DNA of 64,000 nucleotides from Planctomycetota bacterium (GTDB lineage Bacteria > Planctomycetota > Planctomycetia > Planctomycetales > Planctomycetaceae): the NCBI GenBank assembly GCA_003388505.1, contig QQVO01000033.1:1-64000 (forward strand). Reading direction: 5' to 3'. A program made the position numbers and the translations under genes. The notes under the pieces were generated by a model. That model made no database searches. It was not told the DNA's origin and saw nothing but the letters and a program-made list of their open reading frames with translations. Shown here one piece after another: positions 62,990 through 64,000 of the stretch. Position 1 is the first letter of the stretch; the number at the start of each line of letters is the position of its first letter.

Positions 62990-63850
62990 ATGGCGAAATC
63001 CGATCCCGTCCGCATCGTGGTCCTGGCCCGGCAGAATTCGGCGCGCGTGCAGACGGCGTGCAACGAGCTGGAGACCTTTCTGCGGGAACGGCCCGCCGTG
63101 GAACTGCTGGACGTGATCCGCGACACCGATGACGGGGCGACCGCGCCGCAAGCCGACGTGTGCATTGTGATCGGCGGCGACGGCGCCATTCTCCGCGCCT
63201 GCCGCGAGTACGATCAGCAGCAGATCCCGATTCTGGGCGTCAACCGGGGCCGGCTGGGATTCCTGGCCGACCTGTCGCCGGACGAGTTCCGCAATCAGAT
63301 CGAAGCCATCGAACGCCGTGAATTCCACGTGGTGCACCACCTGATGCTGGACTGCGAACACCAGAGGGCCGGCGGAGAGTCGCAACGGTTTCTCGTGCTC
63401 AACGAAGTCGCAGTGCATGCCGGGGCTTCGCTTTCGATGGTGGACATCGAACTGGAGATCGACGGCGAGCGCGTGACGACTTACAGCGGCGACGGGCTCA
63501 TCATCAGCACGCCGGTCGGCTCGACGGCCCACAACCTTTCGGCGGGCGGCCCGATTCTCAGGCAGGACTTGCAGGCCGTCGTCATCACGCCGGTCTGCCC
63601 CCACACGCTCACCAATCGCCCGCTGGTGGATCATGCCAACTGCAGCTATGTAATGCGCCTGCCCGACGCGCCCGAGGGCGTGACCCTGGTGGTCGACGGC
63701 CAGATCAAGCTGCCGCTGCAATCGGGAGAGACGATTCACGTCAAACGGGCGGAGGTCACGTTTCAGTTGGCGCGGATTCCCGGCCACAGTTACTACGCGA
63801 CGCTGCACCGCAAGCTCGGCTGGGGAGGCCAGCCCCGCTACCAGTACTGA
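62990..63850 (+). CDS. nadK: NAD(+)/NADH kinase
   Basis: NadK phosphorylates NAD to NADP. The 286-residue protein has the GGDG motif in VIGGDGAILRA, GVNRGRLGFLADL, the NE-x-x-VHAG segment (LNEVAVHAG) and the catalytic loop SGDGLIISTPVGSTAHNLSAGGPIL, all in family order. The usual Y in STAYNLS is His here (STAHNLSAGG). The N-terminus is short, as in bacterial enzymes. ATG 62990 has no clear Shine-Dalgarno. Confidence 0.94.
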   Translation: MAKSDPVRIVVLARQNSARVQTACNELETFLRERPAVELLDVIRDTDDGATAPQADVCIVIGGDGAILRACREYDQQQIPILGVNRGRLGFLADLSPDEFRNQIEAIERREFHVVHHLMLDCEHQRAGGESQRFLVLNEVAVHAGASLSMVDIELEIDGERVTTYSGDGLIISTPVGSTAHNLSAGGPILRQDLQAVVITPVCPHTLTNRPLVDHANCSYVMRLPDAPEGVTLVVDGQIKLPLQSGETIHVKRAEVTFQLARIPGHSYYATLHRKLGWGGQPRYQY

Positions 63851-63860
63851 CAGAGTCCCT

Positions 63861-64000
63861 TCACGCCGCCGCTTCGATCGCGGCTTTCTCCGGATCGGGA
63901 AACGCGGGAACCCAGCCATGGTCGACCCCACGCAGGATACGGTCGAGTTTTCGCAGTCGGCCCTGTTCGCCGACTCGTTCTTCGCTCCCCCCTCGGACCC
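63861..64000 (-). CDS. C-terminal fragment of an unidentified gene at the window edge
   Basis: On the minus strand the frame is open from the window edge to a TGA at 63861-63863, giving about 45 residues. The sequence includes ERVGEQGRLRKLDRILRG, then VDHGWVPAFPDPEKAAIEAA at the end, with codon use like the neighbours. It is convergent with nadK. It is too short to name. Confidence 0.45.
   Translation of the reverse strand, partial: VRGGSEERVGEQGRLRKLDRILRGVDHGWVPAFPDPEKAAIEAAA

Noticed and set aside
1-64000. CRISPR arrays, rRNA genes, prophage or plasmid origin
   Set aside because: No regularly spaced direct repeats, rRNA-like segments, phage structural genes or replication origins were seen.

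Overview
The window looks like a planctomycete chromosome (phylum Planctomycetota). It has high G+C. It carries a Planctomycete-type cytochrome c/DUF1549/DUF1553 protein paired with a DUF1501 protein, an ECF sigma factor next to a Ser/Thr kinase with WD40 repeats, a DUF4159 protein, secreted PDZ and WD40-like proteins with MJ0042-like zinc ribbons, and many short palindromic repeats. Genus cannot be fixed from sequence alone.

Layout. 1-4471: the 3' end of dnaK, then a two-gene insert (501-1822) that reads as a Pycsar anti-phage system (class III nucleotide cyclase plus three-helix membrane effector), then clpB, all on one strand with gaps of 48, 8 and 3 nt. This is the most interesting locus. 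5352-6782: an orphan RbsC-type permease. 7624-12649: TPR protein, DUF4159 protein and ispG. 13616-17867: lipoprotein, HEAT-like protein, nnrD and a PH-like/zinc-ribbon membrane protein. 18031-23351: small secreted protein, SCP2-like protein, LLM oxidoreductase and double-FHA protein. 23877-29275: an ECF sigma/secreted protein/kinase signalling module in which two leaders share a near-identical motif that may be the sigma factor's own promoter. 29425-33302 (minus): an adenylate-kinase-like protein and an unusual pyruvate kinase/ATP-sulfurylase-like fusion. 33449-39145 (minus): PhoD-like phosphatase, alpha/beta hydrolase, DUF255/DsbD-like thioredoxin protein and membrane proteins. 39786-49891: RodA/FtsW, response regulators, a second ECF sigma factor, AAA ATPase, rsmE, FHA, rsmD, mtnA and a PDZ protein. 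50053-60695: WD40-like protein, beta-barrel candidate, sialidase-like protein, aspartoacylase-like protein and the DUF1549/1553 plus DUF1501 pair. 61225-64000: sugar isomerase with a coupled upstream gene, NAD kinase, and the edge of one more gene.

Between genes lie several dispersed repeat families. Two copies of a 160-bp element (7192-7351 and 60921-61080) are identical by eye, have perfect 12-bp terminal inverted repeats, and each is bracketed by a 4-bp duplication (CTAG or TTAG), so this is a recently moved MITE. Both sit at the same edge of a second, about 105-bp element whose first bases (YTAG) supply or abut gene stop codons elsewhere in the window. A third family (five copies, core palindrome CACGAA...TTCGTG) and a CACTGGC/GCCAGTG palindrome family are also present. 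I saw no tRNA, rRNA or CRISPR array.
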